From: Butyricimonas synergistica DSM 23225
GTDB taxonomy: Bacteria; Bacteroidota; Bacteroidia; Bacteroidales; Marinifilaceae
Assembly (NCBI RefSeq): GCF_000379665.1
Contig: NZ_KB903360.1
Location: 64,175-128,174, forward strand
Reading direction: 5' to 3'
DNA length: 64,000 nucleotides
Within the stretch, counting starts at the first letter, position 1, and each line of letters begins with the position of its first letter. Of this stretch, positions 43,695-50,488 are shown in pieces. The position numbers and the translations under genes are program-made. The notes under the pieces were generated by a model that saw only the letters and a program-made list of their open reading frames with translations, searched no databases and was not told the origin of the DNA.

Positions 43695-44276
43695 TTATTC
43701 AATGATATGAATGCCCCGCAACCAATCCTCCACGCTGCCACTGCCCGAATAAGTGTCCAAATGAAGGGATTCCGGGGTGACCTCGTAAATCTTATCAAGA
43801 GATTGCTGCAAATACGTCGTGGCTCCATAAGTAAAAAACGGAACGATGATTTTTCCCGAGAGATTGTAACTCTCGAGGAACGTACAGACCACCATTGCCG
43901 GATTGTGCCACCAGATTGGCGAGCCGATAAAAATCACATCGTACTTTTCCATATTATCCAAAAGGGCTGCCACGCCAGGACGCAAGTTATTATACGATTC
44001 GTTTTGTATCCAGTCACTGTCATCATACGGATTTGCCGCGTACGGCTCCGCCGCCTCGATGCGGAAAGCATCTGCACCTGTTGCCGCAATGATTTGTTCC
44101 GCCAATCGCCCCGTGTTGCCTGTCGCCGAGAAATAAGATACAAGAATTTTGCGGTTGCCGTCATACTGTATTTCATCCGAGTTTTGATTGTCCGGATCGA
44201 AATCATCGTTTTTACTGCAAGCAGTTATCAACATAATAGCCGATAGCGCCAAGAGGAAAAAAAGAATTCGTTTCAT
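43695..44276 (-). CDS. Flavodoxin-domain lipoprotein
   Basis: A 193-residue flavodoxin-fold protein with a lipoprotein signal, MKRILFFLLALSAIMLITAC (Cys20), and an acidic linker (SKNDDFDPDNQNSDE). The FMN phosphate loop is YFSATGNTGRLAEQI (about 49-63), and GSPIWWHNPAM (about 117-127) is the second flavin loop with stacking Trp. Export of a flavodoxin is unusual, since most work in the cytoplasm. A Bacteroidetes-type promoter element lies 36 bases upstream with palindromes around it. Lies directly upstream of the Tat-exported ferredoxin fusion. Confidence 0.9.
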   Translation of the reverse strand: MKRILFFLLALSAIMLITACSKNDDFDPDNQNSDEIQYDGNRKILVSYFSATGNTGRLAEQIIAATGADAFRIEAAEPYAANPYDDSDWIQNESYNNLRPGVAALLDNMEKYDVIFIGSPIWWHNPAMVVCTFLESYNLSGKIIVPFFTYGATTYLQQSLDKIYEVTPESLHLDTYSGSGSVEDWLRGIHIIE

Positions 44277-44286
44277 GATAAAATGC

Positions 44287-44316
44287 TTTTGTATCTATTA
44301 TTTTACTGATACAAAA
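44287..44316. promoter_or_regulatory. Palindromic site overlapping the flavodoxin promoter
   Basis: TTTTGTATC (44287-44295) and its complement GATACAAAA (44308-44316) are spaced by 12 bases. The right arm overlaps the -7 element at 44312-44319. A second palindrome, CTATCC-N7-GGATAG, lies at 44342-44360. Either may be an operator. Confidence 0.5.
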
Positions 44317-44319
44317 TTA
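44312..44319 (-). promoter_or_regulatory. Putative -7 promoter element of the redox operon
   Basis: TAATTTTG on the minus strand matches TAnnTTTG exactly, 36 bases before the flavodoxin ATG. The -33 is unclear; the nearest TTTG is 27 bases upstream. Confidence 0.45.
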
Positions 44320-44400
44320 GCCATGTATAATCACGCCGACACTATCCAAATTACGGATAGAAGTATAACTTTTACTGATTTCCAGCAAAACGTGCAGAAA

Positions 44401-44430
44401 CACAAAAAGGAGGCGTGTCAAAACACCTCC
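44401..44430 (-). terminator. Terminator after the GlcG-like gene
   Basis: On the minus strand GGAGGTGT pairs with ACACGCCTCC (one bulged C; 44430-44409) and is followed by TTTTTGTG. It separates the GlcG-like gene from the flavodoxin operon. Confidence 0.7.
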
Positions 44431-44500
44431 ATAGTTTCAAGGACGCGGCACCCTAGTAACTAAGACGCGCGCGACGAATCATTTCATCACAACTATGATT

Positions 44501-44986
44501 CTATTTCGTCAACTCTTCGAATACCGCCACAACATATTCGGCAATCTCACAGTCCTGCGCCTCCGTGCCGCCGCCCACGCCGATTGCACCGACAATCTTC
44601 CCATTCACAAACAGCGGATAGCCGCCTGCCACAAGAGTTATACGCGGATCATTGGACTGAATCCCCATCAATGGAGCTCCTTCGGCTGCCACGACTGCCA
44701 CATCTTTTGTTTTGCATCGCGTCACGGCAGCCGTGTATGCCTTGCCCGGCACGAGAGTTATACTCAATACCAGTGCGTTTCCGTACCGACGATACACGCG
44801 AGGCAACCCGTGACGATCCGCGATGGCAAAACTAATGTCGATACCTAATTCTTTACTCTTTTCACGTGCCGCAGCACACAGTTTGTCGCACAATTCGTCC
44901 GACAGGATTTCCTTTTCATTAACTTGAGCCATACAGAATGTTATTGTGAGGATTGCAAACAATCCCACGGTTAATAATCTTTTCAT
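44501..44986 (-). CDS. GlcG/HbpS-family protein with signal peptide
   Basis: A 161-residue protein. The ATG at 44986 (MKRLLTVGLFAILTITFCMAQ) gives a clear signal peptide; the longer frame from 45040 would mask it. The GlcG/HbpS fold is recognisable: LCDKLCAAAREKSKELGIDISFAIADRHGLPRVYRRYGNA and GGYPLFVNGKIVGAIGVGGGTEAQDCEIAEYVV. Some relatives bind heme or a flavin-like cofactor, but no specific ligand site is evident. It is divergent from the HxlR regulator with a perfect 18-bp palindrome between them, so it is the likely regulatory target. Confidence 0.85.
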   Translation of the reverse strand: MKRLLTVGLFAILTITFCMAQVNEKEILSDELCDKLCAAAREKSKELGIDISFAIADRHGLPRVYRRYGNALVLSITLVPGKAYTAAVTRCKTKDVAVVAAEGAPLMGIQSNDPRITLVAGGYPLFVNGKIVGAIGVGGGTEAQDCEIAEYVVAVFEELTK

Positions 44987-45009
44987 ACGTTCACTGTTTT
45001 TATTGACGA

Positions 45010-45017
45010 CAAAATTA
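45010..45017 (-). promoter_or_regulatory. Putative -7 promoter element of the GlcG-like gene
   Basis: TAATTTTG on the minus strand matches TAnnTTTG exactly, with TTGC 19 bases upstream (45040-45037). The palindrome at 45043-45060 sits just upstream of that -33. Confidence 0.5.
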
Positions 45018-45042
45018 GATAAACGACTATCTACCTGCAATA

Positions 45043-45060
45043 TGTGATAAATTTATCACA
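45043..45060. promoter_or_regulatory. Perfect 18-bp palindrome, likely HxlR operator
   Basis: TGTGATAAATTTATCACA is its own reverse complement. It lies in the divergent region between the GlcG-like gene and the hxlR-type gene. HxlR regulators are dimeric winged-helix proteins that bind such symmetric sites. Confidence 0.7.
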
Positions 45061-45129
45061 GTATGATTCTTTTTTCATATCGGGGGAATTACGTATTTTC
45101 GCGACACATAAAGGATATAACGAACAAAT

Positions 45130-45495
45130 ATGTACGAATACAAGATACCCCCGATAGATTTGGATTGCGGCGTGACGATCACGCAATATGTCATGGGAGC
45201 GAAATGGAAACCCTACCTGATTAACTGTATGACCAAAGGCATTCATCGTCCCGTGGAATTTCAACGTGCAATAAAAGGTGCAACAAGGCGTGTGCTAGTG
45301 CAACAACTCGGCGAATTGGAAGCCACGGGTATCGTGAAGCGCGTGGTCCACGACACCGTACCAATGAAAACAGAATACTTTCTGACGAAACTCGGCGAAT
45401 CGCTCGTACCCATTAACCGCATGATGGACACGTGGGGCAACGAACACCGGGATATGTTCGACGAGATGGGTAATATCGGAATTGCCACTCGTTAA
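45130..45495 (+). CDS. HxlR-family winged-helix transcriptional regulator
   Basis: A 121-residue regulator. The family signature is visible: LDCGVTITQYVMGAKWKPYLINCM (about 11-34) followed by FQRAIKGATRRVLVQQLGELEATGIVKRVVHDTVPMKTEYFLTKLGESLVPI, a winged helix-turn-helix. Cys13 corresponds to the conserved N-terminal Cys that senses oxidants or electrophiles in several HxlR proteins. It is divergent from the GlcG-like gene and a palindromic operator lies between. It probably regulates the neighbouring redox genes and itself. Confidence 0.92.
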   Translation: MYEYKIPPIDLDCGVTITQYVMGAKWKPYLINCMTKGIHRPVEFQRAIKGATRRVLVQQLGELEATGIVKRVVHDTVPMKTEYFLTKLGESLVPINRMMDTWGNEHRDMFDEMGNIGIATR

Positions 45496-45606
45496 ATTCA
45501 CTCCTTGATACCGAGGTCCCGTTTATAACACGGATCTCGGGCGATATACCTAGAAAACAGGCGTACATCCATTAAAGAAGAATGGTGGCTTCAAACTAGA
45601 AGAGAT

Positions 45607-45638
45607 GTAAAAAGCGGAGAATTTTCATTCTCCGCTTT
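45607..45638 (-). terminator. tRNA-His terminator
   Basis: A 12-bp stem (45611-45622 with 45627-45638; AAAGCGGAGAAT) with a 4-base loop. On the minus strand it continues into TTTTTAC, 11 bases after the tRNA 3' end. Confidence 0.75.
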
Positions 45639-45648
45639 CTCGTGAGAG

Positions 45649-45723
<75 letters not shown>

Positions 45724-45788
45724 ATTTTGCTTTTGCGCTGCAAAGATAGAACAAGTTTCGTTTCTCGCAAAGAAAAGCCACAAAAAAT

Positions 45789-46376
45789 TTATCGTCGGAA
45801 TTTAATTTTTCCCGTTTCGATCTCCCGGGCTGCGTAGCACAACTGCTCGTACCATTCCTCCCCGTATTTCGCGATCAAGGCATCTTTCAGGAATACGTAC
45901 ACCGGAACTCCCTCTTGCTCACCCTTCAGCCTGGCACAGTCACATATCTTCCATTGGTCGTAATTCATTGCCTCGTAATTCTGGTACTGCTTCACCCGGA
46001 TCGGGTACAAATGACACGAGATAGGTTTCCGGAAACTACTTTCGCCCCGGCTCCACGATTTCTCGATAGCACACCAGCAACTTCCCCCCTCTTCTATCGC
46101 GTAGGCACATTCCCGTCCCCCGATCAACGGGGTCACCAGATCGCCTTCCATGTCGACCACAGAGAATCCCTGCTCCACAACAGCAGCCCTGCCCTCCGGC
46201 TTCATGTACGGCTTAATCTTCTCGTAATTCTCCCGGATCAACTCTGCCTCTTGTTCCTCCAATGGAGCCCCGGAATCTCCTTCCACACAACACACGCCCT
46301 TGCATGCCGCCAAATCACAACAAAACTTCTTCTCGAAAATATCAAGGCTTATAATTGTATCTCCTATCTGTATCAT
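45789..46376 (-). CDS. DUF3109 family protein (cysteine-rich, YkgJ-like)
   Basis: A 195-residue cytoplasmic protein of unknown role, common in Bacteroidetes. It is rich in Cys: FCCDLAACKGVCCVEGDSGAPL at 18-39, a central GRECAYAIEEGGSCWCAIE, SCHLYPIRVKQY, and KICDCARL. The spacing resembles the YkgJ-type Fe/Zn chelating proteins. No signal peptide. Downstream of three phased 11-base repeats (46523-46555) and an AT-rich stretch. Confidence 0.88.
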   Translation of the reverse strand: MIQIGDTIISLDIFEKKFCCDLAACKGVCCVEGDSGAPLEEQEAELIRENYEKIKPYMKPEGRAAVVEQGFSVVDMEGDLVTPLIGGRECAYAIEEGGSCWCAIEKSWSRGESSFRKPISCHLYPIRVKQYQNYEAMNYDQWKICDCARLKGEQEGVPVYVFLKDALIAKYGEEWYEQLCYAAREIETGKIKFRR

Positions 46377-46522
46377 ATTTTAATTGAAAATTGAAAGTAC
46401 AAAATTGAAAATGTTTTTTCAAAGTTACAATAATCTTATCCCTATTTCTCTCGTGTTTAGCTAGAGATAAGTTAAATAACATATATTATTGTTTTATATC
46501 TATTATACTTACTTTATACCAT

Positions 46523-46555
46523 CTCCCATTCAACTCCTATTCATCTCCTATTCAA
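46523..46555. repeat. Three exact-period 11-bp direct repeats
   Basis: CTCCCATTCAA, CTCCTATTCAT and CTCCTATTCAA follow each other with a period of exactly 11 bases, one helical turn, 150 bases upstream of the DUF3109 gene. Could be an operator array or a chance low-complexity tract. Confidence 0.6.
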
Positions 46556-46721
46556 AACCTATTATAAAAGGAAATTAATAGTATTTTAATAGAAATTAAA
46601 TAAAAGTTAATACAGAGAAAATACTTTATATATCTATGATTTATACAATTAAAATTACTGAATACTCTGGGAACTCTCCTTGAAAACGGGAGGAAAAATA
46701 TCAACTCAAAGGCTACCCGTG

Positions 46722-46769
46722 TAAAAACAAATAAGGGAGGCAGTTAATTCGAGAATTAACTTACCTCCC
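46722..46769 (-). terminator. gpmI terminator
   Basis: Long stem (46735-46750 with 46753-46769; one bulge) reading GGGAGG...CCTCCC, followed on the minus strand by TTATTTGTTTTT. Confidence 0.75.
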
Positions 46770-46804
46770 CTTCCACTAGTTGCAAATTGTGGTATTCTAT
46801 ATGT

Positions 46805-48325
46805 TTAAACCAACAAGGATTTACCCGTCATCTCTTTAGGCTGTGGAAGTCCCATGATAGCCAACACCGTGGGAGCGACATCCGCCAACACGCCGTCACG
46901 CAAATGATCGCATTTCGAATCGGTCACCCAGATACAAGGCACGGGGTTCAGCGAGTGTGCCGTATTGGGCGTTCCATCCTCGTTCACGGCATTGTCGGCA
47001 TTCCCGTGATCGGCAATGATAAGCACGTCATAGCCGTTGGCGCGGGCAGCGGCGACCGTTTTCCCCACGCACTCGTCTACAGTGGCAACCGCTTTCTGTA
47101 TCGCCTCGTACACGCCCGTGTGTCCCACCATATCGCCATTAGCGTAATTCAAGCAAATAAAATCGACCTCCCCCTTGTTCAACTCCTCCACGATCTTTTC
47201 CGTCACGACGGGAGCGGACATCTCGGGTTGCAAGTCATAAGTAGCCACCTTAGGAGAAGGCACCAGAATACGGGATTCACCCTCGAAAGGTTCCTCCCGC
47301 CCGCCATTCAGGAAGAAAGTCACGTGCGCGTATTTCTCCGTCTCGGCGATACGCAATTGCTTCAACCCCTGACTGGAAATATATTCCCCGATGGTATTCA
47401 CCACGTTGTCTTTATCGAAAAGGATATGCAATCCCTTGAATTTAGCGTCATAAGGAGTCATCGTGCAATAGTGCAATGGCAGGGTCTTCATACCGAACTC
47501 CGGCATGTCTTCCTGGGTCAACACGATCGTCAATTCCTTTGCCCGGTCGTTACGGAAGTTAAAGAAGATCACCGCATCGCCCTCCTGTATCGTGCTCAAC
47601 GGTTTACCCGCCTCGTCGACACACGCTATCGGCTTCACGAACTCGTCGGTCACGCCCGCGTCATAGGAAGCCTGCATGGCTGCCACGGGGTCGGTTGCCG
47701 GAGTTCCCACGCCTTTCACGATCAAATCGTAAGCCTCTTTCACGCGTTCCCAGCGTTTGTCCCGGTCCATGGCGTAATAACGCCCGATGATGGAAGCGAT
47801 CCGTCCTCCGGATTGTTTCATGTGATTTTCCAATTCTTCGATAAAACCTTTCCCGCTCTTGGGATCGGTGTCACGCCCGTCCATAAAACAATGAACAAAA
47901 GCCTTCTCCACGCCGAACTCTTTCGCCAAATCGCAAAGGGCGAAAAGATGATCCAGAGAACTGTGCACCCCCCCGTTGGAAACCAATCCCATGAAATGTA
48001 TCTGTTTCCCCTTCTCGCGGGCGTAAGTGAACGCTTTCACGATCTCGGGATTTTGAGCGATCGAGTGGTCACGGCAAGCCCGGTTGATCTTTACCAGGTC
48101 TTGATAAACAACCCGTCCCGCACCGATATTCAAGTGCCCGACTTCGGAATTACCCATTTGTCCATCCGGCAAACCTACATTTTCACCACTCGTGTAAAGT
48201 AATGAACGAGGATTACAACTTGCCAACCCCGTGATATTCGGGGTCGGCGTACTCCCGATCGCGTCTGAATGGTCGTGTTTACCAATACCCCAACCATCCA
48301 ATATCATCAACAATACTTTTTTCAT
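46805..48325 (-). CDS. gpmI: 2,3-bisphosphoglycerate-independent phosphoglycerate mutase
   Basis: A 506-residue cytoplasmic glycolytic enzyme that interconverts 3- and 2-phosphoglycerate using two Mn ions. The alkaline-phosphatase superfamily start [17 protein letters not shown] supplies a metal Asp; the phosphorylated serine is Ser60 in [27 protein letters not shown], the NGDMVGHTG stretch (VEADDHGN type) and [12 protein letters not shown] are later metal-site motifs. Length is normal. The gene is single, with its own promoter-like element at 48368-48375 and a terminator. Confidence 0.97.
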   Translation of the reverse strand: MKKVLLMILDGWGIGKHDHSDAIGSTPTPNITGLASCNPRSLLYTSGENVGLPDGQMGNSEVGHLNIGAGRVVYQDLVKINRACRDHSIAQNPEIVKAFTYAREKGKQIHFMGLVSNGGVHSSLDHLFALCDLAKEFGVEKAFVHCFMDGRDTDPKSGKGFIEELENHMKQSGGRIASIIGRYYAMDRDKRWERVKEAYDLIVKGVGTPATDPVAAMQASYDAGVTDEFVKPIACVDEAGKPLSTIQEGDAVIFFNFRNDRAKELTIVLTQEDMPEFGMKTLPLHYCTMTPYDAKFKGLHILFDKDNVVNTIGEYISSQGLKQLRIAETEKYAHVTFFLNGGREEPFEGESRILVPSPKVATYDLQPEMSAPVVTEKIVEELNKGEVDFICLNYANGDMVGHTGVYEAIQKAVATVDECVGKTVAAARANGYDVLIIADHGNADNAVNEDGTPNTAHSLNPVPCIWVTDSKCDHLRDGVLADVAPTVLAIMGLPQPKEMTGKSLLV

Positions 48326-48367
48326 ATCTACTTTATTTATTCTTATTCTTATCTTCTAAACGATTAG

Positions 48368-48375
48368 CAAAGTTA
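48368..48375 (-). promoter_or_regulatory. Putative gpmI -7 promoter element
   Basis: TAACTTTG on the minus strand matches TAnnTTTG exactly, 43 bases before the gpmI ATG. No clear -33. Confidence 0.45.
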
Positions 48376-48561
48376 AATTATAATATTCACTTTAACGCCT
48401 TATTTTCAGGGAAAATCAACGAAAACGTTTGCCTCGAAACGACTTGCCCTCCAAAATTCATCACAATACAGTCTATTTTTTCGCGACAAAAAATATAAAC
48501 ACACTAATCAAATGAATATCAATGCATCACAAATAAAAAACGAATAATTCTTATTATTTTT

Positions 48562-48588
48562 ATAGTACTATGTATTGCATAATACTAT
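48562..48588. promoter_or_regulatory. Imperfect 27-bp palindrome, likely PadR operator
   Basis: ATAGTACTATG (48562-48572) and CATAATACTAT (48578-48588) are complementary at 10 of 11 positions around a 5-base centre. It overlaps the -33 region of the promoter for the PadR-PspC pair. Confidence 0.6.
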
Positions 48589-48598
48589 TTTTTATTCA

Positions 48599-48606
48599 TA
48601 TCTTTG
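48599..48606 (+). promoter_or_regulatory. Putative -7 promoter element of the PadR-PspC operon
   Basis: TATCTTTG matches TAnnTTTG exactly, 27 bases before the PadR ATG. A near -33 (ATTG, 48574-48577) lies 21 bases upstream inside the palindrome. Confidence 0.6.
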
Positions 48607-48632
48607 TCATGCAAAACTAAACAAATCAAGAT

Positions 48633-48968
48633 ATGAATATCGAGAACACACAGGCTCAAATGAGAAAAGGGATTCTGGAATACTGTATCTTGCTGATTAT
48701 CGCACAGAAGGACGCTTACGTGCCGGATATAATCAGCAGACTGAAGTCTTCCCGGATGATCGTTGTCGAGGGCACGATCTACCCTTTGCTGACCCGCCTC
48801 AAAAACACGGGACTGCTCTCATATCGCTGGGAGGAATCATTACAAGGTCCACCACGCAAGTATTACAGCATCACGGAAACGGGACGGGAATTCCTCAAAG
48901 AACTGGAAACATCCTGGAATGAACTGACCGCTGCCGTGAACAACATTAAAGAAAACCATAATAGCTAA
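48633..48968 (+). CDS. PadR-family transcriptional regulator
   Basis: A 111-residue winged-helix repressor. Family marks: MRKGILEYCILLIIAQKDAYVPDIISRLKSSRMIVVEGTIYPLLTRLKNTGLLSYRWEES, then the wing GPPRKYYSITETGREFL. A dimerisation helix ends the protein. The PspC gene follows after 11 bases, the common PadR-PspC pairing for envelope stress control. The palindrome over its promoter suggests autoregulation. Confidence 0.93.
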   Translation: MNIENTQAQMRKGILEYCILLIIAQKDAYVPDIISRLKSSRMIVVEGTIYPLLTRLKNTGLLSYRWEESLQGPPRKYYSITETGREFLKELETSWNELTAAVNNIKENHNS

Positions 48969-48979
48969 ATTCCACGATC

Positions 48980-50443
48980 ATGAAGAAGACATACACGATT
49001 AATCTTAGCGGAAAGATTTTCCATATTGATGATGACGCTCTGGATAAGTTGCAGACTTACATCAACACGCTCAATACATACTACTCCCGGGAAGAAGACG
49101 GAAACGAAATCATGGACGATATCGAAAACCGCATCGGCGAATTATTCACGGAATACCTGAAAGGACAATACCGGGAAGTAATCACCATCAATGATGTCGA
49201 ACAGGTGATCGCCACGATGGGTTCCCCTTCCGATATTATCGACGAGGATGAACAGCCTCAAAAGACGACTCCCAAACAAGGGAAAAAATTATACCGCTCC
49301 CCGGACAACCGGGTTCTCGGGGGTGTTGCCGGGGGAATGGCTGCCTACTGGGGGATTTCACCCTTGTTGCTCCGGGTATGTTTTGTCATTATGACGTTCT
49401 ATTACGGGATATTCTTTATCGTGTATATTATCTTATGGATTGCCGTGCCCAAGGCAAAAACGGCAATGCAGAAACTGGAGATGAAAGGACAAGACATAAA
49501 CGTCTCTAATATAGAACGTTCGTTCAAAGAAGAATACCAAGAGGTCAAAAACAGCAAAGGAACTAAATACGTCAATTATGTCGGGAGAGGCATCACGAAA
49601 GCATTACGAATCGTGGCTAGAATTGTTGTCATTTTCTTGGGAATGATACTCTTTGCCGGTGGTATATTTTCCTTGTTCTCGCTGCTTTCCGCCCTATTTT
49701 TACCTCACTGGTATCCGTGGGGCGACAGCTACATGGGAATAAGTTATGCCCTCTCGACAACAAACCTAGTCTTTTGCAAAATCGGAATACTGTTCCTATT
49801 GGGAATTCCTATTATCATGGTCATTTTCATGGCGATCAAATTGTTGTTCTCCTTCAAGAGCAACAACAAGGCGATCGCCCTTTTTGCCCTCGTCGGATGG
49901 CTCATCGGTCTAGTTATGGTTATCTCCGTGGGAATTAGCGAAGGATCGACTTGGACTCCACAGACAAAAGACTATGAAGAAAGTTTACAACTAGATAAGT
50001 CCCAAACGCTCACGGTTCAAGTGAATGATCGCTACACCGTTCCCGTGGAAATATACTATACAGGAAAAGAAGTAGTTCAACTCGATGAAAACCGAGTATT
50101 TAAACCTCATTTTACAGTCTACCCTTCTCACAATAACAAAGGTGCAATCGTCGTGCGGTATTGTACCCACGAGAACAAGCCAAACTGGAAAAGTGTAACT
50201 TTTGACTACACGTACGGAAACGATACCCTACGATTCGATAATTACGCTCAACTGAATGATAAATGGAGGGCGCAGAGAGTGGAAATTCTTGTTTATTTGC
50301 CCGAAGGCACACGTATACAATTTACCCCACAGACCGCAAAATACTTAAAAGAAAACAGGCACACAAACCTTTTATATTCTGGACTAAACGACAATAAAAC
50401 ATTATTCATCATGCAAGACCGGAAACTCAAAGCTCTCCGGTAA
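48980..50443 (+). CDS. PspC-domain membrane protein
   Basis: A 487-residue inner-membrane protein. The N-terminal about 90 residues are a soluble domain (MKKTYTINLSGKIFHIDDDALDKLQTYINTL) common to Bacteroidetes PspC proteins. The PspC domain (about 107-168) reads LYRSPDNRVLGGVAGGMAAYWGISPLLLRVCFVIMTFYYGIFFIVYIILWIAVPKA. Three or four further membrane segments follow (about 205-325), and a C-terminal beta-rich periplasmic part. Probably senses or buffers envelope stress, under the PadR regulator encoded just upstream. Confidence 0.9.
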   Translation: MKKTYTINLSGKIFHIDDDALDKLQTYINTLNTYYSREEDGNEIMDDIENRIGELFTEYLKGQYREVITINDVEQVIATMGSPSDIIDEDEQPQKTTPKQGKKLYRSPDNRVLGGVAGGMAAYWGISPLLLRVCFVIMTFYYGIFFIVYIILWIAVPKAKTAMQKLEMKGQDINVSNIERSFKEEYQEVKNSKGTKYVNYVGRGITKALRIVARIVVIFLGMILFAGGIFSLFSLLSALFLPHWYPWGDSYMGISYALSTTNLVFCKIGILFLLGIPIIMVIFMAIKLLFSFKSNNKAIALFALVGWLIGLVMVISVGISEGSTWTPQTKDYEESLQLDKSQTLTVQVNDRYTVPVEIYYTGKEVVQLDENRVFKPHFTVYPSHNNKGAIVVRYCTHENKPNWKSVTFDYTYGNDTLRFDNYAQLNDKWRAQRVEILVYLPEGTRIQFTPQTAKYLKENRHTNLLYSGLNDNKTLFIMQDRKLKALR

Positions 50444-50448
50444 AAAGA

Positions 50449-50482
50449 AGCGGCAGACCTTTTATCCCTTTGGTCTGCCGCT
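50449..50482. terminator. Bidirectional terminator between PspC and tricorn-like protease genes
   Basis: An 11-bp stem (AGCGGCAGACC 50449-50459 with complement 50472-50482) with T-rich sequence on the right and A-rich sequence on the left, so it serves both convergent genes. Confidence 0.85.
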
Positions 50483-50488
50483 CTGTTT

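Larger units (their letters stand above)
46377..46804. other. AT-rich intergenic region between DUF3109 and gpmI genes
   Basis: No coding sequence seen. It contains the repeat AATTGAAAATG (46403-46413) near the DUF3109 start, three 11-base direct repeats at 46523-46555, and the gpmI terminator at 46722-46769. Confidence 0.6.

Noticed and set aside
46787-48202. 471-codon open frame on the plus strand
   Set aside because: It lies wholly antisense to gpmI, has no recognisable domain, is rich in His and Arg, and arises from codon bias in the real gene.
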